A stretch of 64,000 nucleotides of DNA from Pedobacter schmidteae (GCF_900564155.1 NZ_LS999839.1:3283097-3347096); one strand, 5' to 3'; shown: positions 26,140-35,438, counted from the first letter of the stretch. Program-made: numbers and translations. Notes: a model not told the origin generated them from the sequence alone.

Positions 26140-26715
26140 ATGGCTGCTTACAGCGTGCTTTCTGATGCGGAACTGACCTCCTTACTAAAAAAAGGGGACA
26201 GAAAAGCGTTTGCAGAGATCTTTGACCGTTACCAGCAGGTATTGTACCGTCACGCATATAACTGGTTACAGGATGCAGAGACTGTAAAGGATGCGCTCCA
26301 GGATTTATTTACTGCCATTTGGGACAAAAGGGAGAGTATCAACGCCGATAACCTGAGCGGCTATTTATATGCCGCTATGCGGAATCGTATACTGAGGCAA
26401 ATCAATCTGAGCAAACACCATAAAACTTATCTGGAGTCGCTTGCAGACCATGTGTCGTTGGGTGCGAATGTAACAGACCACCTGGTAAGGGAAAAACAAT
26501 TAAAAGCGGTCATCGAGAAAGAAATTACTGCCCTTCCGGAAAAGATGCGGAAAATATTTGAATTAAGCAGGAAATCACAACTCACACATGCCGAGATTGC
26601 GCTGCAGCTTGGCCTATCTGAGTTGACGGTGAAAACGCAGATAAAAAATGCCCTTCGTATATTAAGAACCAAATTGGGAATAGTATTGTATATCTGGATG
26701 ATCCTGTTCTATTGA
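26140..26715 (+). CDS. ECF RNA polymerase sigma-70 factor (system 2)
   Basis: 191 residues. Region 2: FAEIFDRYQQVLYRHAYNWL and KDALQDLFTAIWDKRE. Region 4: ALPEKMRKIFELSRKSQLTH and AEIALQLGLSELTVKTQIKN. FecI-like; expected to drive the SusC/SusD/TlpA genes downstream under control of the FecR protein that follows. ATG start with no visible Shine-Dalgarno sequence. Confidence 0.9.
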   Translation: MAAYSVLSDAELTSLLKKGDRKAFAEIFDRYQQVLYRHAYNWLQDAETVKDALQDLFTAIWDKRESINADNLSGYLYAAMRNRILRQINLSKHHKTYLESLADHVSLGANVTDHLVREKQLKAVIEKEITALPEKMRKIFELSRKSQLTHAEIALQLGLSELTVKTQIKNALRILRTKLGIVLYIWMILFY

Positions 26716-26800
26716 AATAATTTTTCAATTATTTTTAAATTCATCTACCCCCAACAGCCCGTTAGGTTATCTTGTACTTAAATAACGTTGTAATAATCAT

Positions 26801-27946
26801 ATGAAAGACCTGAACCAAATACAGATTTTGTTGGATAAATACCTGGATGGTACCGCAAATGTCGAAGAACGGGCAACGGTAGAAAGCTGGTATAACAATT
26901 ATTCTGCTGTAGACAGGTCAGAACGTGCGAAGAATCTTGTTGATTCCGATCTGGCAGAGGTAAAGGCAAGACTGTTGGTACAGACCGGTACACGCGGCGG
27001 AAGTGTGATTTCGATGCGGAAGCAAACAGCATTGGTAGCTGCCGCTGTAGCCGCAATTGTTTTTGCTATTTGGTTCTTCTTTATTCCCCGTTATTCCGGT
27101 ACTTCGTTATCCCGAACGAAGGGGAGAGCGTTAACGAATGACATTGCCCCAGGTAAAAACACAGCGACAATAACGTTTTCTGGTGATAAAAGTATAACAC
27201 TTAATGATACCAAAAATGGAGTTGTAATAGGAAATAACAAATTAACTTATAGTGATGGAAGCCCGATTTCCCTGCAAGAAGTAGGTTTCTCTGATCAGGA
27301 GCGTATGGTTACTGCTGCCACACCACGTGGCGGAACCTACCGGATCATTTTGCCTGATGGCACTGAGGTTAGGTTAAATGCCGCCAGTAAGATTACCTTC
27401 CCTGCTAAGTTTAAGGATAGGGAGCGTCGGATCATACTGGACGGTGAGGCTTATTTTAAAGTGGTGCATAATGCCAGACAGCCATTCATTGTAGAAAGCA
27501 GGGGGCAGGAGGTAAAAGACATTGGTACTGAATTTAACATCAATTGCTATACAGATGAAGGCCTGATAAGAACAACCCTTGTTGAGGGGAGCGCCGAAGT
27601 ATCTTCTTTAATTTCAGCGTCAACATTAACCTTATATCCCAAGCAGCAGGCTACCCTTGCAAATCGTACACTTAAAATGACCGAAGTGAACGTGGACGAT
27701 GTCGTTGCCTGGACTAGCGGAACCTTCAGTTTTACCAGCGAAAGCATTACATCCATTATGCGTAAGGTAGCAAGATGGTACGACATAGACATCATATATG
27801 AGACCAATGTAAGTGATATCAGTTTCACAGGCAGTGTAAACCGCTATTATAAGCTCTCCACTTTGCTGGATAAACTTCAGCAAACGGGGGCCTTGCAATT
27901 TGATATTGAGGGCCGAAAGGTAATCGTCAAAGATGCTCGTCCCTGA
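26801..27946 (+). CDS. FecR-family anti-sigma factor (system 2)
   Basis: 381 residues. N-terminal cytoplasmic part with IQILLDKYLDGTANVEERAT, a membrane helix near 76-98 (ALVAAAVAAIVFAIWFFFI), periplasmic FecR domain (GGTYRIILPDGTEVRLNAAS, RIILDGEAYFKV), and a C-terminal DUF4974-type domain (SIMRKVARWYDIDIIYE). It transmits SusC occupancy to the sigma factor just upstream. Full length, no defect. Confidence 0.9.
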   Translation: MKDLNQIQILLDKYLDGTANVEERATVESWYNNYSAVDRSERAKNLVDSDLAEVKARLLVQTGTRGGSVISMRKQTALVAAAVAAIVFAIWFFFIPRYSGTSLSRTKGRALTNDIAPGKNTATITFSGDKSITLNDTKNGVVIGNNKLTYSDGSPISLQEVGFSDQERMVTAATPRGGTYRIILPDGTEVRLNAASKITFPAKFKDRERRIILDGEAYFKVVHNARQPFIVESRGQEVKDIGTEFNINCYTDEGLIRTTLVEGSAEVSSLISASTLTLYPKQQATLANRTLKMTEVNVDDVVAWTSGTFSFTSESITSIMRKVARWYDIDIIYETNVSDISFTGSVNRYYKLSTLLDKLQQTGALQFDIEGRKVIVKDARP

Positions 27947-28030
27947 AAAACAACCGATCAACTAAACTAAGACCACATGAAGAAAAATTTACGAAAGAAC
28001 AGCTAAAACACAGTAGGGGCGGGTAAAAGA

Positions 28031-28056
28031 CGCAAAGGTGTGCGACCACCTTTACG
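28031..28056 (+). promoter_or_regulatory. Leader hairpin before susC (system 2)
   Basis: CGCAAAGGTG pairs with CACCTTTACG (one mismatch) around a 6-nt loop, 88 nt before the SusC start. It is followed by CTGAGTTAACCCC and a small second hairpin CGGA-TAGCA-TCCG at 28081-28093. The system-3 susC leader has the same order of elements. Confidence 0.65.
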
Positions 28057-28144
28057 CCTATGCCTGAGTTAACCCCATTACGGATAGCATCCGCACAGAT
28101 CAATTTGACAATAATCTTGTAATTAACCCAAACACAACAAAAGT

Positions 28145-31100
28145 ATGAATTTAAATGCTTTTTACACAGGTGTGCGCTATTATTGTGCGCTACCATTAAT
28201 ACTGCGAGTTATGAGGATAACTGCTTTTCTGATTTTGGCTGTTATAATGCAGGTAAGTGCAAGCACTTACGGGCAAAGGGTAACACTTGCCGAAAAAAAT
28301 ACGCCGCTCAGGATCATCTTTAATAAAATCAAACAACAGACAGGATACAACATTCTTTTTGAGGATGGGGCTTTGGCTGGTAAAAAAGCGAAAAATATCC
28401 AGCTAAAAAATGTCACCCTGGCCGATGCTATGGAGCGGATTCTGGAAAACCAGGGCCTGGACTATAACATCAGTGACCAGATTGTGGTCATTAAAGCGAA
28501 GGAACCATCCTTTTTGGATGGTTTGATTGCCCGATTTCAGCGCATTGATGTCAGGGGCCGGATCCTCGATCAGCAGAAAAATCCAATGGTAGGGGCAACG
28601 GTTAAGGTAAAAGGAACCAATCAATCTGTTGTAACCGATGAAAGGGGACAGTTCCATTTAAGAAATGTAGATGAAAAGGCAGTTCTGGTAATTGCTTATA
28701 TCGGTTATACTACACAGGAAATTAACGCCAGCAATAACCTAGGAGACATCGTGATGCTGCTTTCAGACAATAAACTGGAAGAGGTAAATGTGATGGTTAG
28801 CACAGGCTATCAGAGCCTTCCAAAAGAAAGGGCAACCGGAGCCTTCGGATCGGTAAGCAGGGCAACGCTCGACCATCGCCCGGTTTCCAACCTCTCTTCT
28901 GCACTTCAGGGCCTGGTTGCCGGTATGCAGGCACGGGAAAAAGAAGATGGCAGTGTAGATTTCCTGATTAGGGGAAACAGTTCATTGTATGCAGAAGCAA
29001 GGCCACTGGTAGTAGTGGATGGTTTTCCAGTATCGGCAAGTAATTTTTCAGACATCAACCCGAATGACATAGAGTCCATTACTGTATTGAAGGATGCTGC
29101 AGCGGCCTCCATCTGGGGCGCCCGTTCTGCAAATGGTGTAATCGTTGTTGTAACCAAAAAACTAAAAGGTGCCAGCAAGCTAAGCGTAGAAGGAAGCGCT
29201 TTTTCGAGGATAGCGGGCAAACCGGACCTCAATCAACTGCTTACCACAGCCAATTCGGCCGATCATGTAGCTTATGAACGTAAAGCATTCGAGAACAAAT
29301 GGGAATTTAATGCGCTTACCAACTCGTTCTTTGATATTTTTAAGCCACTTACCCTGGCGCAGGAACTGATGTATGGCAATAAATATGGAAAAGTAAGTAC
29401 TGCAGATATGAATGCAGGCCTTGATCGCCTGAGTACCATTGACAACCGCCAGCAGATCAAAGACCTGCTGTTGCAGAAAGCCATCCTGAACCAGTACAAT
29501 GTCAACATCCAGACAGGTACCGAACGTGCTAAAACCTATGCTTCGGTGATGTATGAAAAGAATAAGACTGGCTATATTAAGAGCGGTTACGACCGTTTTA
29601 ACCTGAACTTTAACAATGATTTCAAACTTACCCGCTACTTAAACTTTAACCTTTCGGCCAATCTGCAATACAGGAAGCAGGAAACCAGCGGGGCAAGTGT
29701 AGCCGAGTTACAGGAACTATCGCCTTATGAAGTGCTGCTCAACGCTGATGGCAGTTATGGCGTGAACCTGAAGACCTACAATCGGGATATACTTTCGCAG
29801 ATGCCTTTGAATAAATTCAATTATTCTGATGTGTCTTATAACCTTTTGCGCGAAGTAAAGGGAAGAAGCCGTAAGAACGATGTATTGAGCAGCAGGGTAC
29901 AGGCGGGTTTAAACCTGACCATCCTTAAAGGTCTTACCTTCGACACCAGGTTCCAGTACGAACGTTCCAGAACAAATTACGAAGAGATTTATGATGAAAG
30001 TACCTTTTATGTAAGGGATCTTTCTACAATGATGACCGATTACAACTACAATACCAAAGTGGTCGTAAAATCGTATATCCCTAAAGGCGGTATTTTAAAA
30101 GGAAAAGCAGTAGATCTTGAGAGTTACCTTGTTCGAAACCAATTAAACTACGATAAACTGATTGCTCAAAAACACCAGATTTCCGCAATTGCAGGTATGG
30201 AAATCTCAAAATATACCACCTCTTCCAGAACCAATCCTTATGTGTATGGATACGCTCCGGATAAGCTGCAGGCCACCACACCTCCTTATGGTTATGGCAG
30301 TGCTGCTGATCCGATCCTGGATTTCACGGGAGGCGCATTTTATACTGCGATTCCGGGCGGGGATACGATATTTGACTGGCTGCGGAACAAATATGTTTCC
30401 TTTTATGGAAATGCTTCCTATACCTATGATAATAAATACACCCTTAGCGGAAGCATAAGAAGTGATGCCTCAAATTTCATTACAGATGACCCTAAGTTAC
30501 GCTGGTCGCCATTATGGTCTGTAGGCGCAAAATGGAATGTGATGAATGAAGATTTCATGCCTAAGAATGGCTTATTTGACCGCCTTGAACTTCGCCTTAC
30601 CTATGGAAAGAACGGAAATGTGGAAGGTTCTACTTCTACCAAAGCATTGCTGAGCGTAGGCACCAGCCCAAGTGCTACCACAGGTACAATTGTAGCCACC
30701 GTGGCAGACAATGGCAACCCATCCCTGCGCTGGGAAAAAACAACAAGCACAAACCTGGGGATTGATTTTGCCTTGCTCGGTCATAAGCTTTTCGGTTCCA
30801 TAGACCTGTACAACAAAAAAGGCAAAGACATCACCGGTAATATTGCCCTGCCTGCAGTAACAGGGACCACCTTGCAGAAATTTAACAATGCAGAAATTAC
30901 CAACCGTGGTATTGAGCTGACTTTAGGGACAAACGCAACCATTCCAAATACGAAAATCGGGTACAGTACCTCGTTTAATTATGCCTACAATTACAACAAT
31001 GTTGACAAATTGTATAAACCGACTTACCTGCCATATCAGCTATTAGGGAATGTTTTTGTGCAAGGAAGGCCCGTAAACCCTGTATATACTTATACTTATA

Positions 31101-31708
31101 TGGGAATGAAGGATGGGGTTCCACAGGCAGCTGGGCCAAACAGCAGTTTGCAGAGTTTTAATGACCTTGCATTTTACAACAGTGGTAACGGGCTGCAGTT
31201 TTTAAATTATGAAGGTACGGGAACCCCGCCGCATACACTGGGTTGGACAAACAACATCAGGGTGCAGAATTTTAACCTGACGGCTATTTTTATTGGAAAA
31301 ATGGGTGGAGTATACCGCAATCCTGGTTTTAACTATGCGACCACTGTTGGCTCACAAAAAAACCAGGTAAACCGGTTCGTGAGTGATGTGCTGGCAGGTA
31401 ATCCGGATATGCCGGGTTTTGCCAAACCCAACGAAACCCAGCTTTATTTGTGGGACCGTTATTCGCCTGTGCTGAACACCCTTATAGAAAGCTCATCCTA
31501 TATTGAATGCAAGGAGCTTACACTGGAGTATAACCTGCCAAGAAAAATTGCTGAACAGATTAAGGTAAACAATGTTAAATTCTTTGCCCAAACACGCGAT
31601 GTGGGCCTGATCTGGCAGGCGAACAGCAAGGGCTATAACCCGGACTGGCTTCCGGGGACCAACAGACCTGCGCAAACTTACACCTTTGGTATTAACCTTC
31701 AATTTTAA
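28145..31708 (+). CDS. SusC/RagA TonB-linked outer-membrane transporter (system 2)
   Basis: 1187 residues. Signal region to about 40 (ends SASTYGQ), STN domain (about 45-125, TPLRIIFNKIKQQTGYNILF), CarboxypepD_reg-like domain (about 135-215, GATVKVKGTNQSV), plug (KDAAAASIWGARSANGVIVV), beta barrel ending FGINLQF. The STN domain implies regulation through the FecR/sigma pair upstream. Imports a substrate across the outer membrane using TonB. The plug motif has SIWGARSANG where SIYGSRGANG is more usual, a normal variant. The substrate is unknown; the operon carries no glycan enzyme and ends in a thioredoxin. Confidence 0.93.
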   Translation: MNLNAFYTGVRYYCALPLILRVMRITAFLILAVIMQVSASTYGQRVTLAEKNTPLRIIFNKIKQQTGYNILFEDGALAGKKAKNIQLKNVTLADAMERILENQGLDYNISDQIVVIKAKEPSFLDGLIARFQRIDVRGRILDQQKNPMVGATVKVKGTNQSVVTDERGQFHLRNVDEKAVLVIAYIGYTTQEINASNNLGDIVMLLSDNKLEEVNVMVSTGYQSLPKERATGAFGSVSRATLDHRPVSNLSSALQGLVAGMQAREKEDGSVDFLIRGNSSLYAEARPLVVVDGFPVSASNFSDINPNDIESITVLKDAAAASIWGARSANGVIVVVTKKLKGASKLSVEGSAFSRIAGKPDLNQLLTTANSADHVAYERKAFENKWEFNALTNSFFDIFKPLTLAQELMYGNKYGKVSTADMNAGLDRLSTIDNRQQIKDLLLQKAILNQYNVNIQTGTERAKTYASVMYEKNKTGYIKSGYDRFNLNFNNDFKLTRYLNFNLSANLQYRKQETSGASVAELQELSPYEVLLNADGSYGVNLKTYNRDILSQMPLNKFNYSDVSYNLLREVKGRSRKNDVLSSRVQAGLNLTILKGLTFDTRFQYERSRTNYEEIYDESTFYVRDLSTMMTDYNYNTKVVVKSYIPKGGILKGKAVDLESYLVRNQLNYDKLIAQKHQISAIAGMEISKYTTSSRTNPYVYGYAPDKLQATTPPYGYGSAADPILDFTGGAFYTAIPGGDTIFDWLRNKYVSFYGNASYTYDNKYTLSGSIRSDASNFITDDPKLRWSPLWSVGAKWNVMNEDFMPKNGLFDRLELRLTYGKNGNVEGSTSTKALLSVGTSPSATTGTIVATVADNGNPSLRWEKTTSTNLGIDFALLGHKLFGSIDLYNKKGKDITGNIALPAVTGTTLQKFNNAEITNRGIELTLGTNATIPNTKIGYSTSFNYAYNYNNVDKLYKPTYLPYQLLGNVFVQGRPVNPVYTYTYMGMKDGVPQAAGPNSSLQSFNDLAFYNSGNGLQFLNYEGTGTPPHTLGWTNNIRVQNFNLTAIFIGKMGGVYRNPGFNYATTVGSQKNQVNRFVSDVLAGNPDMPGFAKPNETQLYLWDRYSPVLNTLIESSSYIECKELTLEYNLPRKIAEQIKVNNVKFFAQTRDVGLIWQANSKGYNPDWLPGTNRPAQTYTFGINLQF

Positions 31709-31719
31709 GAATAACGATC

Positions 31720-33183
31720 ATGAAACTATTAAAATATTCAATTATAAGCGTATTTCTTCTTGCAGGTTGCAAAAAGTACCTGTCGGAAGAACCAAAAAAA
31801 CAAGCCAGTATCCAAACAGTTGCACAACTGGAAGCTTTGGTAGACAATGCTACTGCTTTTTCTTATGAACTGAATTATACGGCGATCAATTCTACAGATG
31901 ATACCGAGATCAGCAAGCCTCTTTACCAAAATAACAGAAGTGTTGGCGCGTTTTCGATTGACCGGCTCCAATATTATGTCTGGGATGTAAACGGGCTGGT
32001 AAACCAGGTTTCTGATCAGCTGTGGAACGGGGAATTTAAAAAGATATTCACGGCAAACCTGGTCCTGGCCAACATAGATCAGGTAAGTGGCGATGAAGCT
32101 GCCAGGCAAAGGGTAAAAGCTGACGCCCATTTCATCAGGGCCTATTCGTATTGGGTACTGGTCAATCATTACTGTGCCCCTTATACTGCGGCCAACCTGA
32201 GTGGCCTGGGCCTGCCTATTAAAAAAACGGTGGAGTATACTGAGCCTGTAAAACGGTCTACCCTAAAAGAAACCTATGACTTTATCTTGTCGGATATTGC
32301 CGAGGCCCAGAAGGTAGCTGTAGATGATGTGGAATCACTGAAGCCATGGCGGGTGAGCAAAAAGGCCCTGGCCGCGTTCATGAGCCGTTTCTACCTGTTT
32401 ACCGGCGAGCTGGACAACAGCCTTGTCCAGGCAAACATTGCATTGGCCAGCACGAATGTTAAACTGGTTGATTTTAAAACCATAAAAGCGGGGAATACCA
32501 GGACTTATACCAATCCTACGGCTATACAGGCCCATGTAGAGCTGAACGACTGGCAGGCAAATAAATTTTTATACTGGCCTGAATCTTATTATACCCGTTA
32601 CGTTTATACCTCAGCACAGTGGTATGTCCCATCTGCTGCTTTGGTTGCCCTGTACGATACGCAAAATGACCTGAGGTACAAGAGTTTTGTGATCCCGAAT
32701 GGCGGTAGGAGGTTTTCTGTGATCACACCTGCAACAGACAGGTATACGATATTTGCTGACGGATCTTATATCCCCGCTGGTTTTACCATAGCAGAAGTGC
32801 TGCTAAACAAGGCTGAGGTGCTGGCCAGGAAAGGGGATATTGGCGGTGCGATGGATGCGGTAAATACATTGCGTTTGAAACGGATGAGTACCTATATTGC
32901 ACTGACTGCAGTAAATAAAGATGATGCGATCAAAAAAGTATTGGAAGAAAGGAGAAGGGAATTGCCATTTGCCATGCGCTGGTACGATATCCGCAGGTTC
33001 AGTGTAAATGATTATCCTGCAGATGATGTTACGTTGACCCGCGACTTCTTTGAAGTAAATGGAACAGGGGTAAATGTAAACAGCCCTAAAACCTATACAC
33101 TAAATGCAAAACGTTTGCTGGTACCTATTAACGGTATTGAAATAGAAGCGAGCCAGGGACAGATTGTGCAGAACCCGTATTAA
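31720..33183 (+). CDS. SusD/RagB-family outer-membrane lipoprotein (system 2)
   Basis: 487 residues with lipoprotein signal (lipobox LAGC) followed by KKYLSEEPKKQASIQTVAQ. Mid-protein helices carry the SusD pattern (ADAHFIRAYSYWVLVNHYC) and the C-terminal VLEERRRELPFAMRWYDIRR is typical. Surface partner of the SusC 11 bases upstream. Complete. Confidence 0.9.
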   Translation: MKLLKYSIISVFLLAGCKKYLSEEPKKQASIQTVAQLEALVDNATAFSYELNYTAINSTDDTEISKPLYQNNRSVGAFSIDRLQYYVWDVNGLVNQVSDQLWNGEFKKIFTANLVLANIDQVSGDEAARQRVKADAHFIRAYSYWVLVNHYCAPYTAANLSGLGLPIKKTVEYTEPVKRSTLKETYDFILSDIAEAQKVAVDDVESLKPWRVSKKALAAFMSRFYLFTGELDNSLVQANIALASTNVKLVDFKTIKAGNTRTYTNPTAIQAHVELNDWQANKFLYWPESYYTRYVYTSAQWYVPSAALVALYDTQNDLRYKSFVIPNGGRRFSVITPATDRYTIFADGSYIPAGFTIAEVLLNKAEVLARKGDIGGAMDAVNTLRLKRMSTYIALTAVNKDDAIKKVLEERRRELPFAMRWYDIRRFSVNDYPADDVTLTRDFFEVNGTGVNVNSPKTYTLNAKRLLVPINGIEIEASQGQIVQNPY

Positions 33184-33206
33184 ACATAGGGAAGTTTAAG
33201 TAAAGT

Positions 33207-34343
33207 ATGAAAAACCTATTGTTATACAGCCTGGCAGGATTTTTAAGCCTGCCAGGCTTTGCACAGAAAAATTTCAGTATTAAAGGAAAGATTACTGGAA
33301 GGAAGACCGGCTATGTATACTTGTTTTATCCAGAAGGTGAGAGGCAGAAAACCGACAGTGTCGCGATTCGGAACGGCGTCTTTGTGTTTAAAGGTAAACT
33401 TGCTGAACCAGTTATGGCAAATATTGCTGGATTTAAAAATCTAAGGAATATGGATGATCCCAATGTGGCCGGAATTTTTATAGAACCTGGTGTAATGGAA
33501 ATGTCTATAAATGAAGGGGCATTCAAAAGCCTGGTTTTAAAAGGTTCATATAGTAATGATGAGTTGAAGGATTTAGAGCATAGTAAAACGCCGATACGAA
33601 AAGAAATGGAACCCATGGAGGTGGCTTATAGGAATGAAAAGGATTATGAAAAGGCACCTGTTGCCTATCAAAAGTTGGAACCTTTCAAAGCCAGAATGAA
33701 TAAAATAGACCTGGAATTTATCAGGACTCATCCCGACTCTTATGTTGCAGCGCATCTGATGCGTTCGAAAATAAATTTATTGAAGCTGGAAGAAGCGATT
33801 ACAATTTACAATTCCTGGACTGAAAAGATCAGGAACAGTGCATCGGGTAAATATGTGAATAATGAAATCGCTGAGTTGAAGAGCGGATCACCCGGAAGCC
33901 TGGCCAAAGTATTTTCTTCCACAGACATCAATGGCGAGCAATTTAATTTATCCGATTTCAGGGGAAAGAAATATGTTTTGATAGATTTTTGGGCAAGCTG
34001 GTGCTCACCTTGCAGGAAAGGAAACCCGCATCTGTTGTCCTTGTATAGTAGGTACAAGGATAAGGGGCTGGAGATTGTCGGGGTAGCGTTTGATGACGGG
34101 AATTCTGCAGGTTGGAAGAAGGCTGTTGAAACAGATCAGATAGGGGGATGGAAGCATGTCCTAAGAGGGCTGCGCGTTTCAAATGGAAGTTCTGATAACG
34201 CTAATGATGTTAGTAAAGGCTATGGTATCCGCTCATTGCCCACCAAAATTCTGATAGATAAGGAAGGTTTTATTATTGGTCGTTATGGTGGTGGCAGAGA
34301 AAATGATGAGGCTATGGATAAGAAACTGGCGGAGATGCTGTGA
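33207..34343 (+). CDS. TlpA-type thioredoxin with DUF4369-like N-terminus
   Basis: 378 residues. Signal peptide ends near LPGFAQ. Residues about 22-115 resemble the DUF4369 beta domain (FSIKGKITGRKTGYVYLFY, TDSVAIRNGVFVFKG); then a helical linker and a C-terminal thioredoxin fold with WASWCSPC (C266, C269) and cis-Pro region IRSLPTKILID. A periplasmic disulfide reductase/isomerase, closing the sigma-FecR-SusC-SusD operon as in system 1, 23 bases after the SusD stop. Confidence 0.87.
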   Translation: MKNLLLYSLAGFLSLPGFAQKNFSIKGKITGRKTGYVYLFYPEGERQKTDSVAIRNGVFVFKGKLAEPVMANIAGFKNLRNMDDPNVAGIFIEPGVMEMSINEGAFKSLVLKGSYSNDELKDLEHSKTPIRKEMEPMEVAYRNEKDYEKAPVAYQKLEPFKARMNKIDLEFIRTHPDSYVAAHLMRSKINLLKLEEAITIYNSWTEKIRNSASGKYVNNEIAELKSGSPGSLAKVFSSTDINGEQFNLSDFRGKKYVLIDFWASWCSPCRKGNPHLLSLYSRYKDKGLEIVGVAFDDGNSAGWKKAVETDQIGGWKHVLRGLRVSNGSSDNANDVSKGYGIRSLPTKILIDKEGFIIGRYGGGRENDEAMDKKLAEML

Positions 34344-34344
34344 A

Positions 34345-34379
34345 GATTGAGCCTCGTAGTCTGACTCAATCCAATTTTT
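34345..34379 (+). terminator. Terminator of SusCD operon 2
   Basis: GATTGAG and CTCAATC pair around a 13-nt loop, followed by CAATTTTTG. It lies 1 base after the TlpA stop. Confidence 0.7.
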
Positions 34380-34463
34380 GTTTGGTGAGATTTGAAAACT
34401 ATTTTATATGTAAGGCATTTTCCCGATAATAATAATCGGCATCAGTATTGCTTTACAGCATAA

Positions 34464-34706
34464 AAAAAAGCCAAATTTATCGCTGAAACTGCCGAATTAA
34501 GCAGGAAGAAAGAAGTTGAGGCAGCCAAAATAAAAGCTGAAAAAGCTTTTACTATTTTTACAGAAAATGGCAAAAGTGGTATAAAAAATGAAGTAGGCGA
34601 GATAACTATAAATTCCCAATACAATTATATTGATAAATTTGAGCTTGAACGGACCACCGCTCTTGGTGGACGGCTGTTCTCAGGCATGCTACTGCTTTTT
34701 TCATAA
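34464..34706 (+). pseudogene. Open frame without start, possible gene remnant
   Basis: An 80-codon frame reading AKFIAETAELSRKKEVEAAK then IKAEKAFTIFTENGKSGIKN, ending LLLFS. The Ala/Lys/Glu-rich helix and low Leu/Ser noise suggest a true coding past. There is no ATG until near the end. An upstream frame with a hydrophobic IIIIGISIALQHKKK could join it across an eight-A run, which would restore a signal or membrane segment. Confidence 0.35.
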
Positions 34707-34806
34707 CTATTAATTTTATGGGTTAGAAATGTTGTGTTGGTCGGATTAAAGTTGGTCCATTTTGAACTTCAAACTACTCTAGTAGTGATAAAGTCTTTTT
34801 TTATAT

Positions 34807-34854
34807 GTCTCTAGTAGGGAGCTTTTATACATATAAAAACTCCCTACTAGAGAC
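34807..34854. repeat. 48-nt near-perfect inverted repeat
   Basis: GTCTCTAGTAGGGAG and CTCCCTACTAGAGAC are exact complements (15 bp); inside them TTTTATA and TATAAAA (7 bp) pair around CA, with one C/A mismatch. A third, imperfect copy of the arm (GTCTCTACTAAGGAG) is at 34980-34994, and ACTACT-CT-AGTAGT lies at 34773-34786. No T-run for termination and no gene flanks it closely. Confidence 0.7.
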
Positions 34855-34952
34855 TGCATTTGATTATTTCCTATAATCTAACTGGGGATCAAACGAAACC
34901 ATTATCTGTTTAATTTTATCGCACATGCTGTTTTTTTGTCCTTTTTCTTTTT

Positions 34953-35095
34953 TCAAGTGCGCTTAAATTTTAAAGTAACGTCTCTACTAAGGAGTTCCTC
35001 GGCAACCAGATCGCCAATCCGCGCAATTTTCTTCAAATCTTCTGTGATTTTTTAAAGTTCAGTTCGAAAAGGAGGTGCTTTTCAGAGTAAATGTT
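34953..35095 (-). pseudogene. C-terminal coding remnant on minus strand
   Basis: Minus-strand frame reading ITEDLKKIARIGDLVAEELL then SRDVTLKFKRT and a stop. Joining the adjacent frame across a six-A run gives EKHLLFELNFKK before it. It looks like a protein C-terminus with no remaining N-terminal part. Family not recognised. Confidence 0.3.
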
Positions 35096-35190
35096 ATTAT
35101 AAGTTGTTTTTATTGATAAAATATTGAATTGAAAAACAGTTTGTTAAGGGGATCTCTGATTAAAATATTTTAATGTTATATAAATTAGTG

Positions 35191-35198
35191 TACATTTG
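35191..35198 (+). promoter_or_regulatory. Candidate -7 element upstream of tRNA-Pro
   Basis: TACATTTG matches the Bacteroidota TAnnTTTG element. The -33 position has TTT in place of TTG. If used, transcription would start about 150 nt before the tRNA, across a flank repeat (35241-35291) and a perfect 9-bp hairpin at 35301-35322. Confidence 0.35.
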
Positions 35199-35240
35199 TG
35201 CCAGTCAAAGGAAAAAGATATTTATATCTCACTTATATAA

Positions 35241-35291
35241 AGGCTAACTTTTTCAGGTCATGTAAGAAATGGTTCGAAAATTGTTCTGCCA
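35241..35291 (+). repeat. tRNA-Pro flank repeat, copy R1
   Basis: Contains GTCATGTAAGAAATGGTTCG then AAAATTGTTCTGCCA. The last 30-odd bases recur at 39661-39697 (R2), where TGCCA is followed by the tRNA-Pro 3' end. A diverged copy (R3) is at 42647-42702. R1 lies 63 bases upstream of the tRNA. Confidence 0.65.
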
Positions 35292-35354
35292 AGACGACAA
35301 AAACTATCTGGAAAGATAGTTTAAAATTGACCAGTAAAAAAGAAGATACCAGTT

Positions 35355-35428
35355 CGGGGTGTAGCGTAGCCCGGTATCGCGCCACATTTGGGATGTGGAG
35401 GTCGTAGGTTCGAATCCTGCCACCCCGA
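35355..35428 (+). tRNA. tRNA-Pro (anticodon TGG)
   Basis: A 74-nt cloverleaf can be drawn: acceptor stem CGGGGTG/CACCCCG, anticodon stem CCACA/TGTGG with loop TTTGGGA giving anticodon TGG, and a T-arm GTAGG-TTCGAAT-CCTGC. Discriminator A; CCA is not encoded. A terminator follows within 15 bases. The 3' end is repeated in part downstream, as expected for an integration target. Confidence 0.95.
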
Positions 35429-35438
35429 CACAACATTA

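Noticed and set aside
35198..35407. Plus-strand frame across R1 and tRNA-Pro (FRSCKKWFENCSAK)
   Set aside because: It runs through the tRNA; the shared translation with R2 reflects DNA-level repetition, not a gene.
35233..35436. Minus-strand frame containing GGRIRTYDLHIPNVARYRA
   Set aside because: This is the reverse reading of the tRNA-Pro gene, a well-known spurious protein.
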